Made by a program: the position numbers and the translations under genes
Notes under the pieces: generated by a model
The model's database searches: none
Seen by the model: the letters and a program-made list of their open reading frames with translations, nothing else
Told to the model about the DNA's origin: nothing
Shown: in pieces, positions 37,809 to 47,002 of the stretch
Position numbering within the stretch: the first letter of the stretch is position 1
Layout: the number at the start of each line of letters is the position of its first letter
Assembly: GCF_029854705.2 (NCBI RefSeq)
Contig: NZ_CP139035.1
Span: 1,984,001 to 2,048,000 of the forward strand
Source: Akkermansia sp. N21116
GTDB taxonomy: Bacteria; Verrucomicrobiota; Verrucomicrobiia; Verrucomicrobiales; Akkermansiaceae
Length of the DNA: 64,000 nucleotides
Direction of reading: 5' to 3'

Positions 37809-40139
37809 ATGCCGTCCGGAAAATCCATGACTGCCGTCGTCAGTATCGGCGGGGCTATTGATCCTTCCCTGCAAAGATCGATTACGGCGGCGCAGAACTC
37901 CGTAAACGGGTTAGGCGTCAAACTTGGCAAAATCGGCAGTTTCACCTTCAAGGCATCCATCGCCGGAGCCGTAGCCCTGGGAGCGGGTATCGCCGCTGTC
38001 GGGACTGCGGCGGCGGCGGCAGTCAATCAGCTTTACGATCTCGGTTCCGAGTTCGACGAGGCTGTTGACACTATCCGCATCGGGACGGGAAAGACGGGTG
38101 AAGACCTTGTCCGTCTTGATAAGTCGTTTGAAAAAATTTATGCAAACGCCATTCAGGGCAAGAAGGAGGTTTCATCGGTTGTCGCCGACCTGAATACGCT
38201 GACAGGGCTGGAAGGGAAGGTTCTGGAGGATTCAGCGGAAAGGATTCTCAAATCGTCTCAGATGCTCGGGATCGAATCCAAAAACATTGTCGATTCATCG
38301 GCCAGGGCAATCAATGCGTTCGGCGTTTCTTCATCGGAATTGCCTGATGTGCTGGACTATACGTTCAAAGTTGCCCAGGAGACGGGCGCGGGAATGGATG
38401 AATTGTTCAAAACGGTTCATGAAAATTCGTCTGCGCTGAAGACATTGGGCTATGATTTGAAACCGGCTATTGCCCTGATGGGGCAGATGCACAAAGGGGG
38501 CCTCGAATCGTCAAAAGTGATGATGGCGATGAATACCACCGCCCGAAATTTGCAGAAAAAGGGGTTCAAGGATTTGGGGGTCGGTCTCGCGAAAACGTAT
38601 GAGGCAATCAAGAAAGCGAAAAATGAAACGAAAGCTTTTGAAATAGCTTCCGAAATTTTCGGCGCAAGGGGGGCGGCAGCGATCACAAAAGGAGTCCGAG
38701 CCGGAACAATCGGGACAAGAAAACTCATGGAAAGCATGGAAGCGTCGTCCGAAAGCATTCTGAAATGTTATGACGATACTGCCGATTTTCCTGAAAAAAT
38801 GACGGCCTTGCGGCACAATATCGAGGTATCACTCCGTCCGCTGGCAGACAAGATTTACGATTCACTGAACAGGATGTTTCCGGCCATCGAACGGACGGTC
38901 AACAAGATTCTTCCCCTTGTCAAATCCGGCGTCGAGAAGTTGCTCCCCTATGTTGAAAGAGCCATCCAATCCATCGAACAATGGATCAACGGGATCAATA
39001 TTGATGCGATTGTCGCGAAGGCGCAACATGCGGTCAATCAATTCGGAGAGGCTGTCAAAACCGCATTCGGATGGTTTCAGCAAAACGGGCCGTGGCTCTT
39101 GAAAATGCTGAAAAAAATAGGTACTGCATTCCTGATTTACAAAACAGCCGTAGTCACATTGACTGGTCTTTATAAGGCGTACAAACTGATTACGTCCGTT
39201 ACGAAAATCTGGACGGTTGCCCAGGCCGCCCTGAACGTCGCCCTGACCGCGAACCCGGTCGGCCTTGTTATAGCCGCGATCGCGGCTCTGATCGCGATCG
39301 GGTATGTGCTCTGGGACAATTGGGACGTGATTTGCCAATGGTTCGGCGAGGCGTGGGAATGGCTCAAGGCCGGGTTTAACGTCATGTGCGAAGTCCTGTC
39401 CGTCGCCTGGGATCATACGTGCGATGCAATCAGTGATGCCTGGGACGCTTGCGGGGAATGGCTGTCGTCTGTCTGGGATTCGATTTGCGATTCCCTGAAT
39501 GCGGCCTGGACGGCATTCAGTATCGCTCTTCAAGCCGCCTGGGACGGAATTTGCAAGGCATTGAAGGATGTGTGGAATGGCCTTGTCTCGTGGTTCAAGA
39601 CAGGAATTCAGGTGTGGGTCATGATCGGCAACAAGATAGGGCAAGCCCTTAAGGACGCTTTCACGAGTGTGCGTGACTGGGTCATGCAAATTGTCGATTC
39701 CATTCTTGCCAAATTTACATCTCTTTTTGACGGCATCAAAAACGCAGGGAACAAAGTCAAGGGATGGTTCGGATTCGGCGGCAATGACTCCTCTCCGCTT
39801 CCGGCCAAGGCGGCGGGCGGGTTTACGTCCGGTTTGTCTCTTTGCGGCGAGGCCGGGCCAGAGGCAGTTATATCGTTCGATCCACGGTACCGAGCCGAAA
39901 ACCGGGGGTATCTGATGACGGCGGCTGATATGCTCGGCATGGATTTGTCGGCGGGGGCATCCTCACGGCAGAGCGTTGTTTCCTACCATCTCGGCGGGGT
40001 GACGTTTGCGCCGGTCATCAAGGCGGGAGCCGGGACGACTTCCCAGGACATTGTCCGGCAACTCAAGGATGCCCTCCCGGACTTGCTCGATATGATACAA
40101 GACGGACTTACGGAAAGGAGCGTTGGAAAATATGCCTGA
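37809..40139 (+). CDS. tail tape measure protein
   Basis: A 776-residue protein whose length sets the tail length. The N-terminal part is a coiled-coil/TP901-like core (LYDLGSEFDEAVDTIRIGTG, IKSSQ-type helices). A strongly hydrophobic segment (PVGLVIAAIAALIAIGYVLW, about 485-505) is followed by a run of Trp-rich, roughly 11-residue repeats (WDVICQWFGEAWEWLKAGF, WDACGEWLSSVWDSICDSL). The C-terminus ends in a small conserved domain. It is rather short for a contractile tail, predicting a short tail. Starts 3 bases after the chaperone extension. Confidence 0.92.
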   Translation: MPSGKSMTAVVSIGGAIDPSLQRSITAAQNSVNGLGVKLGKIGSFTFKASIAGAVALGAGIAAVGTAAAAAVNQLYDLGSEFDEAVDTIRIGTGKTGEDLVRLDKSFEKIYANAIQGKKEVSSVVADLNTLTGLEGKVLEDSAERILKSSQMLGIESKNIVDSSARAINAFGVSSSELPDVLDYTFKVAQETGAGMDELFKTVHENSSALKTLGYDLKPAIALMGQMHKGGLESSKVMMAMNTTARNLQKKGFKDLGVGLAKTYEAIKKAKNETKAFEIASEIFGARGAAAITKGVRAGTIGTRKLMESMEASSESILKCYDDTADFPEKMTALRHNIEVSLRPLADKIYDSLNRMFPAIERTVNKILPLVKSGVEKLLPYVERAIQSIEQWINGINIDAIVAKAQHAVNQFGEAVKTAFGWFQQNGPWLLKMLKKIGTAFLIYKTAVVTLTGLYKAYKLITSVTKIWTVAQAALNVALTANPVGLVIAAIAALIAIGYVLWDNWDVICQWFGEAWEWLKAGFNVMCEVLSVAWDHTCDAISDAWDACGEWLSSVWDSICDSLNAAWTAFSIALQAAWDGICKALKDVWNGLVSWFKTGIQVWVMIGNKIGQALKDAFTSVRDWVMQIVDSILAKFTSLFDGIKNAGNKVKGWFGFGGNDSSPLPAKAAGGFTSGLSLCGEAGPEAVISFDPRYRAENRGYLMTAADMLGMDLSAGASSRQSVVSYHLGGVTFAPVIKAGAGTTSQDIVRQLKDALPDLLDMIQDGLTERSVGKYA

Positions 40140-40356
40140 CACAACGGGGATCATCTACACGGCCAAGGCGGGCGATACGTGGGACAGGCTCGCGTTCAAC
40201 GCCTGGACGGATGAAGGACTCATGCACCTGCTGATTGCGGCCAATCCCGATCTGGCGTCAATCGTCGTCTTCGAGGGCGGGGAAAAAGTCCTGATACCGG
40301 ACATCGAGGAACCGCAACATACGGAGTCATTGCCTCCGTGGAGAAAGGGGGAATAA
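40132..40356 (+). CDS. tail protein X, LysM-like
   Basis: A 74-residue protein overlapping the tape measure stop. IIYTAKAGDTWDRLAFNAWT, then LMHLLIAANPDLASIVVFEG and KVLIPDIEEP are the LysM-like pattern of P2 gpX (a T-x-A-G-D-T-W-D start and I-P end). It helps assemble the tail tip. The ATG at 40132 is used; an ATG at 40123 is also in frame. Confidence 0.85.
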   Translation: MPDTTGIIYTAKAGDTWDRLAFNAWTDEGLMHLLIAANPDLASIVVFEGGEKVLIPDIEEPQHTESLPPWRKGE

Positions 40357-41784
40357 ATGCTGAATGCCCAGGTGACATGGCAACTTTTCCCGTTCGGGCC
40401 GTTACCCGGCCATTTCATGCCGGTGGAAGATTTCGAGGCATCGGCCGGGGTGAAAATCGAGAACGATTCGGAGGGGGGATCATCCCGGGTGACGGGCCGT
40501 GAATTGCAGACGTGCGCGTTTTCGATCCACGTCTCCAAGGTGACGGGAGGCAATCCCCGCTTGACCTATGAGGCGTTGCGGAAGCTTAAAGGAGTCAGCG
40601 CACCGATTTTCATCAGCGGCGGGACATCCATGAGCCTACCGAATACGGTGCTGGACTTGCTTCAAACGTCCGATTGGAAACAGGCCCTTACGTTCAACGG
40701 AGCCGTTACGCTGGCCAAAAGCCTTTTGCTCGGTTCGTCGCTCGGCGGTGTCTCCTACATGCTGACGGATGTCCAAATTGACTCGGAACTTTTGGACAAA
40801 AACGGGGAACTGATTGACGCGAGAATTCGCCTCTCGTTTACCGAAGACGCCGGGGAACGTCAGTCGGGCGGGTTGAAGGTGTTGATTAACGGCAAGGATA
40901 TTACGGCCAGTATCGCCGTGACGGGGTGCGTCTACGAAATGCATGCCGAAGGGGAGGCCGACAGCCTCGATATCCGCTTTGCCGATACGCAAAAACGCTG
41001 GGTCGGCTGGAAGCCGAGCAAGGAGGGCGATACCGTCCAGATCACGGACGGAGTCATCAACTCCGGCGTCATGTTCATTGAATATTTGAAGCCGGAATCC
41101 GGGGAATATACCCTTCGCGCCTACAGCGTGCCGAAGTCTGGCCGCAACAAGAAAAGCAGAAGCTTTGAATCATTGTCCCTGCCGCAACTCGCCTCGACCA
41201 TCGCCAGTGATAATAAATTGACCGTCAAAAACTACGGCGTTAGCGACATCAAATATCCGTATATCCAGCAACGGGGGAAGTCCGACCTCGCCTTTCTTCA
41301 TGAGCGTTGCAAACTGGCCGGGGCTTCCTTCCTCGTTTTTAACAAGACGCTTTGCTTGTATGATGAAAAGACGATGGAGGGCAGGGATGCGGCGAAAACG
41401 CTTACCCTGGGGCCGTCCGTCGAGGCGAAATTCACGGATGACGCCCATACGGCGTACAGTTCGGCCACACTCCGGAATTCGGCCCATACAGGGACGAGCG
41501 AAGACGGGAATGTCAAGACAGGGAAGAATCTCGTGGTAACGGTCTCAGAAAAAACGACGGCCCAGGCCGAGGCGAACAAGCTTGCCCAGTCCATGCTACG
41601 GAACGCGAACAAGAACATCCGTCGAGGTGAAATCACGATGACGACGCAACGGGAACTGGCGGCGGGAAGCGTCGTCCGGATACTTGCGAACGGCTGGGCC
41701 GGGAACGCTTTCATTTACCGATGCCGCCATGATTTGAAGGCAAAAAAAACGCGCTTCTGGGTGCGTGAACCACTTGATTATTAA
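40357..41784 (+). CDS. gpU-gpD fusion: tail protein U domain plus late-control/hub protein D
   Basis: A 475-residue protein. Residues 1-165 look like P2 gpU (tail terminator: GNPRLTYEALRKLKGVSAPI, FISGG, VSYMLTDVQIDSELLDKNGE, RIRLSFTED). Residues 175-475 are the gpD hub family (SLDIRFADTQKRWVGWKPSK, TDGVINSGVMFIEYLKPES, QRGKSDLAFLHERCKLAGAS, AGNAFIYRCRHDL). In P2 these are separate genes. The D hub forms the baseplate centre; the U-like part is normally at the other end of the tail, so the fused domain may instead serve the baseplate. Confidence 0.75.
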   Translation: MLNAQVTWQLFPFGPLPGHFMPVEDFEASAGVKIENDSEGGSSRVTGRELQTCAFSIHVSKVTGGNPRLTYEALRKLKGVSAPIFISGGTSMSLPNTVLDLLQTSDWKQALTFNGAVTLAKSLLLGSSLGGVSYMLTDVQIDSELLDKNGELIDARIRLSFTEDAGERQSGGLKVLINGKDITASIAVTGCVYEMHAEGEADSLDIRFADTQKRWVGWKPSKEGDTVQITDGVINSGVMFIEYLKPESGEYTLRAYSVPKSGRNKKSRSFESLSLPQLASTIASDNKLTVKNYGVSDIKYPYIQQRGKSDLAFLHERCKLAGASFLVFNKTLCLYDEKTMEGRDAAKTLTLGPSVEAKFTDDAHTAYSSATLRNSAHTGTSEDGNVKTGKNLVVTVSEKTTAQAEANKLAQSMLRNANKNIRRGEITMTTQRELAAGSVVRILANGWAGNAFIYRCRHDLKAKKTRFWVREPLDY

Positions 41785-42131
41785 TGAACGTTCAAAAAGG
41801 AACCATCCATAGCATCGAGGGCGGCAACCGGGCGAAATGCGTCCCGGTGAACGATCCCGGCATTGTGACCCAGCCCCTTGTGATCCCGTTTTACTGGCGC
41901 TCCGACATGGGCAATGTCCAAGTCGGTGAAGAGGTCTATTATCTGGAAGATGAAGCAATGGGAGGCTATATCATCGGGCGGTGCGACGGCGAGTGGCAGC
42001 ATGCCATCCGGGGAGACGTCAGCATCGAGGGCGGCGTGACGGCCACGGGCGATGTTGTCGGCCAGGGAAAGAGCCTGGCGACCCATACGCATACGGATTC
42101 GCAAGGCGGGAAAACGTCTCCTCCGAACTGA
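41784..42131 (+). CDS. central spike protein, gpV-like, with histidine tip
   Basis: A 115-residue baseplate spike. An OB-fold-like N-terminus (KGTIHSIEGGNRAKCVPVND) is followed by beta repeats (GDVSIEGGVTATGDVVGQGK) and a final HTHTDSQGG motif; the His-x-His tip of P2 gpV-type spikes binds a metal ion at the membrane-piercing apex. It overlaps the hub gene by one base. Shorter than P2 gpV (211 residues). Confidence 0.78.
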   Translation: MNVQKGTIHSIEGGNRAKCVPVNDPGIVTQPLVIPFYWRSDMGNVQVGEEVYYLEDEAMGGYIIGRCDGEWQHAIRGDVSIEGGVTATGDVVGQGKSLATHTHTDSQGGKTSPPN

Positions 42132-42143
42132 GCGATATACACG

Positions 42144-42728
42144 TTGCCCGTCTTGTTGTCCGGCGTCACTCTGGCAATGATGTTAGGATTTTGGGGATCA
42201 CATGTGTTTGACGCCGGGCGGCTGGCATTCCGGCCACTGACGGACGGCGTGTCCCTTAACTCACAGCTTGACGTCGAGCAAAAGGAGACGACGGAGGCGC
42301 AGAACCCGCTTGACGTCAAGGGCGGGGACAAGCCGCAGGGCTTTTCCGTCCCTATCATGACGACTCTGCTTGCCGGGGGGCTTGCCCCGGAAAAGGAATA
42401 CAACTCGTGGGTGCGCGATCTGGGCCAATCGAATCCCTTCATTCTGGGCAACATGGTTTTCGGGCCGCCACGTTCCATTCTCAAAAACGTATCCCTGAGC
42501 GATATTGTTTTCGGCCCCAAGGGCAACATGATCGCCGGAAAAATCACGCTGGATTTCATCGAAGACGAACCCCTGTCCGTGACGGGGAAGGATGTCAAGG
42601 ATGACAGGAAGGGGCCGAGCAAGGCCGAAAAGGCGGCGAAAAAGAAGAGTTCAGGCGCGGCATTTTCGTTTACCGAGGTTGACCGGGCCGAAGCAACACG
42701 ATTGCAGAAGGAGGCAGGGATCAAATGA
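42144..42728 (+). CDS. tail/baseplate-associated protein with N-terminal hydrophobic stretch, unknown
   Basis: A protein of up to 194 residues between spike and gp25-like genes: KPQGFSVPIMTTLLAGGLAP, GQSNPFILGNMVFGPPRSIL, SDIVFGPKGNMIAGKITLDF, then a basic KAEKAAKKKSSG tail. The centre resembles the U-like domain of the preceding fusion. The start is uncertain: TTG at 42144 or ATG at 42177. The first 20 residues are hydrophobic, so a membrane or assembly-anchoring role is conceivable. No family is recognised. Confidence 0.55.
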   Translation: MPVLLSGVTLAMMLGFWGSHVFDAGRLAFRPLTDGVSLNSQLDVEQKETTEAQNPLDVKGGDKPQGFSVPIMTTLLAGGLAPEKEYNSWVRDLGQSNPFILGNMVFGPPRSILKNVSLSDIVFGPKGNMIAGKITLDFIEDEPLSVTGKDVKDDRKGPSKAEKAAKKKSSGAAFSFTEVDRAEATRLQKEAGIK

Positions 42729-42994
42729 AAAGCTCGGGAAACGGATTGCCTCAGACTTGCATGGTAAACCTCTTTCGACTGGCTCAAGGGGAAGTGCGTT
42801 TTGATGTGTTGCGTGGCATTGATACGAAGATTTACGACAAGCCGGAAACGTATGTCGATCCCCTTCTCAGGGCCGAAGCCTACTGGCTTGTGTCGCAGTA
42901 TGAACCCCGGATCACGTTCAACGGCATGGATATGGCGGGCATGCCGGAACCGGGAAATTTTGCCGTAACGGCATCGGGAGATATTGAATCATGA
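42725..42994 (+). CDS. baseplate wedge protein, gpW/gp25-like
   Basis: An 89-residue protein overlapping its neighbours by four bases each: MVNLFRLAQGEVRFDVLRGI, then DTKIYDKPETYVDPLLRAEA and ITFNGMDMAG. Size and position before gpJ fit gp25/gpW-like wedge proteins that start sheath assembly. The GEVRFD segment with L-A-Q resembles the conserved T-P-x-GE motif only loosely, so confidence is moderate. Confidence 0.6.
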   Translation: MKSSGNGLPQTCMVNLFRLAQGEVRFDVLRGIDTKIYDKPETYVDPLLRAEAYWLVSQYEPRITFNGMDMAGMPEPGNFAVTASGDIES

Positions 42995-44151
42995 CGGCAG
43001 ACAACCAACTGAATTTTACGGAAATCGACGCCGGGAAGCTTAAAGACAAGCTGATATCCGTCATCGAAGAGGCGACGGGCGAACTCCTGTACCCCGGCGA
43101 CGAACGCCGGATTTTCGTCGAAAATCTTGCCTATGCGCTGGCGACATTTGTGTCAGCGGAAAATGAAGCCTGTAAATCACGTCTGCTGGCCTATGCGCGG
43201 GGCCGTGAACTGGATGCGCTCGGCGAGCGCGTCGGATGCAAACGGCTGGAACCGACACCGGCCCGAACGACGTTGAAATTTTCGCTGGCCGCCGCCCGAT
43301 CCGTGGCGACGATCATCCCGTCCGGTACACGATGCACGGCTGACAATACGATCTTTTTTGCGACGGACGCCGCCGCGACGATCCCGGCAGGAGACATGAC
43401 GGTCGAAGTCCCGGCCACGGCGACGACCGGAGGGACAAAGACAAACGGCATCCCGGCAGGTAGCGTGTCGTCGTTTGCCGACGACGTGCCTTTTGTGGCA
43501 GGCGTCACGAATACAGTTGAAAGCACGGGCGGCGACTACGGCGAACCCTATCCCTCTGCCATTGACACGGACAACGGCGACGACGGCACGGGGGATGACA
43601 AATACCGCGCCCGTATCGCCCTGGCTCCGTCCGGCTTTTCGACGGCCGGGCCGCAAAGCGGGTATGAATATTTCGCGCGTTCCGCGACGTCGAATGTCGC
43701 GGACGTCAAAGTCATCTCGGAACAGGAAGCCGGAACCGTGCAAATCATCATCGTGGAAGCGGACGGGAAAGCTCCGTCTCAGGCCACGCTTGACGAAGTG
43801 TATGCCACATGCACCGCCCCCGACATCAAGCCGCTGGGGGACAAGGTGATCGTGAGCGGCCCCGTTGCCGTCGAATACGGCATTGAATTGAAATACTATG
43901 CCCTGGAAGCGGAAGAGTCGGCCACGGTCGAAGCCATCGAAGGACAGGGAGGGGCGATTGAACAATATATTGCATGGCAGGGCGGCGTGATCGGCCGCGA
44001 CATCAACCCGGACAGGCTCCGGGCCTTTTGTCTCGATTCATGCGTCCGGCTGGAAGTGTCGTCCCCCGTTTTCACATCCGTTTCCGACAGCCAGATTGCC
44101 CGATGGAACGGCACGCTGACCGTCTCACACGAAACCGTCCAGGAATCATAA
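42991..44151 (+). CDS. baseplate protein J
   Basis: A 386-residue baseplate wedge protein of the gpJ family. KLKDKLISVIEEATGELLYP then RRIFVENLAYALATFVSAEN, ARGRELDALGERVGCKR, LSLAAA-type beta stretches (VATIIPSGTRCTADNTIFFA) and PSGFSTAGPQSGYEYFARSA, ending with the characteristic INPDRLRAFCLDSCVRLEVS. It links the tail tube, sheath and fibres. Intact and of usual length. Confidence 0.9.
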   Translation: MTADNQLNFTEIDAGKLKDKLISVIEEATGELLYPGDERRIFVENLAYALATFVSAENEACKSRLLAYARGRELDALGERVGCKRLEPTPARTTLKFSLAAARSVATIIPSGTRCTADNTIFFATDAAATIPAGDMTVEVPATATTGGTKTNGIPAGSVSSFADDVPFVAGVTNTVESTGGDYGEPYPSAIDTDNGDDGTGDDKYRARIALAPSGFSTAGPQSGYEYFARSATSNVADVKVISEQEAGTVQIIIVEADGKAPSQATLDEVYATCTAPDIKPLGDKVIVSGPVAVEYGIELKYYALEAEESATVEAIEGQGGAIEQYIAWQGGVIGRDINPDRLRAFCLDSCVRLEVSSPVFTSVSDSQIARWNGTLTVSHETVQES

Positions 44152-44801
44152 TGCACCTGCAGAACATCAACCTCGGCGACATGCTCCCGCTCTTTATGCG
44201 AGCGGACGCCGATACCCGCGCCCTGGCGGCAGGGTTATCCGAGGTGTTGCAGGTGCTTGCCGGGCAGATTGCCAAGCTCTCGACATGGGATCATCTCGAC
44301 AGTCTGACGACTGGGGAACTGGATGCCCTGGCCGATGAATTGCGCGTGTTCTGGTACAAGCCCGATTTGAGCGACGAGCAAAAGCGGGCCATCCTGCTTG
44401 ACTCCGACAAGGTGTACATGCACCTGGGCACCGTATCGGCGGTACAGTCGGTCATTACCGACGTGTTCGGCACGGCGAAGGTGGAAGAATGGTATGAATA
44501 CGGGGGGCGTCCGCACTACTTCCGCATCAACGTATCGACGTCGGAAACAATGACGAGAGAAAACGAGGCGAAGCTGATTGCCTTGATCGACAAGGTAAAA
44601 CGCAAATCGCAATGGCTCGAAAAAATCGTCAATGAAATCAGGGCAAGCATGCAGTTGCATGTCGGCGTCACGCTGGCCGTCAGCAGACGCACCAGAATTA
44701 CCATATCACAGTGGCAGGACAACACCCCGGCGACGTCGTACCGGGCCGGGACGACGACTGTCACCCGATATGCGGAAAGTCAGGAAGTAATACAAGGATA
44801 A
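44151..44801 (+). CDS. baseplate/tail protein I
   Basis: A 216-residue gpI-like protein: LSTWDHLDSLTTGELDALAD, ELRVFWYKPDLSDEQKRAIL, LDSDKVYMHLGTVSAVQSVI, then VEEWYEYGGRPHYFRINV, the hallmark order of the P2 gpI family. It attaches fibres to the baseplate. The start at 44151 overlaps the gpJ stop codon; an in-frame ATG at 43974 would overlap gpJ heavily and is rejected. Confidence 0.88.
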   Translation: MHLQNINLGDMLPLFMRADADTRALAAGLSEVLQVLAGQIAKLSTWDHLDSLTTGELDALADELRVFWYKPDLSDEQKRAILLDSDKVYMHLGTVSAVQSVITDVFGTAKVEEWYEYGGRPHYFRINVSTSETMTRENEAKLIALIDKVKRKSQWLEKIVNEIRASMQLHVGVTLAVSRRTRITISQWQDNTPATSYRAGTTTVTRYAESQEVIQG

Positions 44802-44805
44802 CGTT

Positions 44806-46995
44806 ATGGCATCATTCAAAAATTTGGCTCTCACAACGGCGGGAGAAGAGTATCTGCAAGGCATCATCATGGGGGAAATCAGGGAACCCCTCACCTTTAC
44901 AGGCATAGCCATTGGAGACGGAAAACTGGCATCCGGTGAAACTCCGGCCTCCCGGACATCGCTTGTGCATGAAGTCCACCGCCTGCCCATCGAAAATTTT
45001 GACAAGTCGGTACGGGGAAAGCTGGTGATGACGGCCCGGCTGGCAACGGATATACTGGCGGCCGACGTCCTGCACCGGGAACTGGGGCTTTATGCCTCAA
45101 ACGACAACGGCGATCAAATCCTGATGACCTACGGGAACGCCGGGGACGAATACGACTACATCCCGGCCACGGGAGACAAGGCGGCCATTTACAAGACGAT
45201 TACCGTGACATTCACGACAGGCGGCGCGGAAGTCACGTTTGCGGATTTGCCGTCCGATGATCTGGTAAGTATAACGGCCCTGAATGCACGCATTGCGGAA
45301 GTCCTGCCCCGCCTTGCCCGGGAAGCCGCCCTGGACGTATGCAACGATGCCCTGGCCGACGCGAAAAAGGCGGCGATTGATGAAATCAACAACGCATCGG
45401 CCGATGTCCTGAATGCGGCGAAAACGGCAACCGAGAAGGCGACGGAAGCGGCTAATAGCGCGACGGCTGCAGATAACAGTGCGAAGTCGGCGGACAGTTC
45501 CAAAAAAGCGGCGGCGACGTCGGAAACAAACGCTAAGACGTCAGAAACAAATGCGGCTAACAGTGCGAAGTCGGCGGCGGACAGCAAGACGGCTTGTGAG
45601 AATATCCTTTCTCAAATGCAGGGGCTTTTGAAGAACGTTCCTTTGCTTGATGCCGATAATATCTTCACCGGCATTAACCAGTTCCCAGGTATCAATATCA
45701 AAAACAGCGACAATGGTTCTGTTTACGGGTTGGGCTTTTTAGGTACAACAGGATCATTCGGTTTGATCTTGGCTCCTTATCAGGACTTCCAGAATTTAGG
45801 ACAGTCCCCGTGGTATTATCAGGCTAATGGATTGTGGAACATGTATGGAGGCGGCGGAATCAATCTAGGAGGCAATCTCACCGTGACTCATCAGGCGACA
45901 TTCAAGAAGGGCATCATCAATGAGAACGGTATTTATTACACGAAAACAGGAACGCCTGTGCAAATAGGCGCAGTGACAACAGCCGCAGATGGGGTTTACC
46001 ATGGCTGGTTAGTGATGAATAACGGGGAAGTTAATGGAGCTCAATTGTCAGCAAAAGCTATGACTACTACAGGAGTATCACCTGATCCAGTCTTGGCGTT
46101 TGCCGATAGGACTGCGGTCCTGTATGAAGGAGGATTGGACATGAGGTCTCATAAAATTCTCAATGTCGCTTCAGGCACAGCTCCCACGGATGCGGCCACG
46201 GTTGCCCAAGCCGGAAGCGGTGGTTCGGTACCGGAAAATGTAATTACAACGGATAACATTGCCGAACATGCGGTAACGGGTCTTTTCTTCTACCCTGGGC
46301 AAAGTGATTCCATGACGGGAGACGTTGCGCTCCATCTTAACATTGAAAATGTTAATGGGGTGGAATCTTTGTGCCTCTCGTCAAATGAGGTTGGCGAAAG
46401 TATCCCGCTCAATCGTTTCGGTGGAGTTGATTTATCAAACTATCAGGGTCCTGTTAATATCAAAACTCCCAATGGCACGAATATTTTGAGGTATGATTCA
46501 AATGCCGACAAGGTTGTGATAGGCGCGGAAACCTTAACTGTTGAACTCGATGCATGGAACTTTGAAAGCCATGCGGATAATGGATGGAGCCAGTCTGTCG
46601 GGAGTCAGAAAACGTTTGAACTGATGGCATCAAACGGAGATTTCAAGGTGAAAAACGGCAAGGAAATCCTGTCCGTTGACAGCAACGGAAATATTTCTTT
46701 AGGCGATATGGATGCCAACATCAACATGATCGGGAATAATATTCTGACCGAAGCTTACATGTGGCGCGTTAATGCCGATTCGATGGTATCACTTGAACTC
46801 TGTAGCGATGGCGAATTCAACATGACCGGGAACATGATTAAGGCGACGGCCTGGTACTCATTTGTTGCCCAGGCCAATTCAACTTACACAATGGAAATTA
46901 ATACGAGAGGTGAAATAAACTTTCATGCTAACTCGTTTGCTTACAATAATATGAGTGTTGTCACAAGCGGTTCCGTCAACACACTTGAACTTTGA
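44806..46995 (+). CDS. tail fibre 1 (gpH-like with alanine-rich coiled coil)
   Basis: A 729-residue tail fibre. Residues 1-150 are the gpH-type baseplate-attachment domain (ALTTAGEEYLQGIIMGEIRE, ATDILAADVLHRELGLYASN). Residues 190-275 are an Ala/Ser/Thr coiled coil with repeated ETNAKTSETNAANSAKSAAD-like units, as in lambda Stf. The C-terminal 450 residues are Gly/Asn-rich beta-structure likely forming a trimeric shaft and receptor-binding tip (NPDV-type WSQSVGSQKTFELMA, NMTGNMIKATAWYSFVAQ). It should determine host specificity. The downstream fibre and glycosyltransferase belong to the same module. Confidence 0.85.
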   Translation: MASFKNLALTTAGEEYLQGIIMGEIREPLTFTGIAIGDGKLASGETPASRTSLVHEVHRLPIENFDKSVRGKLVMTARLATDILAADVLHRELGLYASNDNGDQILMTYGNAGDEYDYIPATGDKAAIYKTITVTFTTGGAEVTFADLPSDDLVSITALNARIAEVLPRLAREAALDVCNDALADAKKAAIDEINNASADVLNAAKTATEKATEAANSATAADNSAKSADSSKKAAATSETNAKTSETNAANSAKSAADSKTACENILSQMQGLLKNVPLLDADNIFTGINQFPGINIKNSDNGSVYGLGFLGTTGSFGLILAPYQDFQNLGQSPWYYQANGLWNMYGGGGINLGGNLTVTHQATFKKGIINENGIYYTKTGTPVQIGAVTTAADGVYHGWLVMNNGEVNGAQLSAKAMTTTGVSPDPVLAFADRTAVLYEGGLDMRSHKILNVASGTAPTDAATVAQAGSGGSVPENVITTDNIAEHAVTGLFFYPGQSDSMTGDVALHLNIENVNGVESLCLSSNEVGESIPLNRFGGVDLSNYQGPVNIKTPNGTNILRYDSNADKVVIGAETLTVELDAWNFESHADNGWSQSVGSQKTFELMASNGDFKVKNGKEILSVDSNGNISLGDMDANINMIGNNILTEAYMWRVNADSMVSLELCSDGEFNMTGNMIKATAWYSFVAQANSTYTMEINTRGEINFHANSFAYNNMSVVTSGSVNTLEL

Positions 46996-47002
46996 TCCAA
47001 CA

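Noticed and set aside
38862-39689. 275-codon minus-strand frame in the tape-measure gene
   Set aside because: Shadow of the tape measure; no ribosome-binding site or recognised domain.
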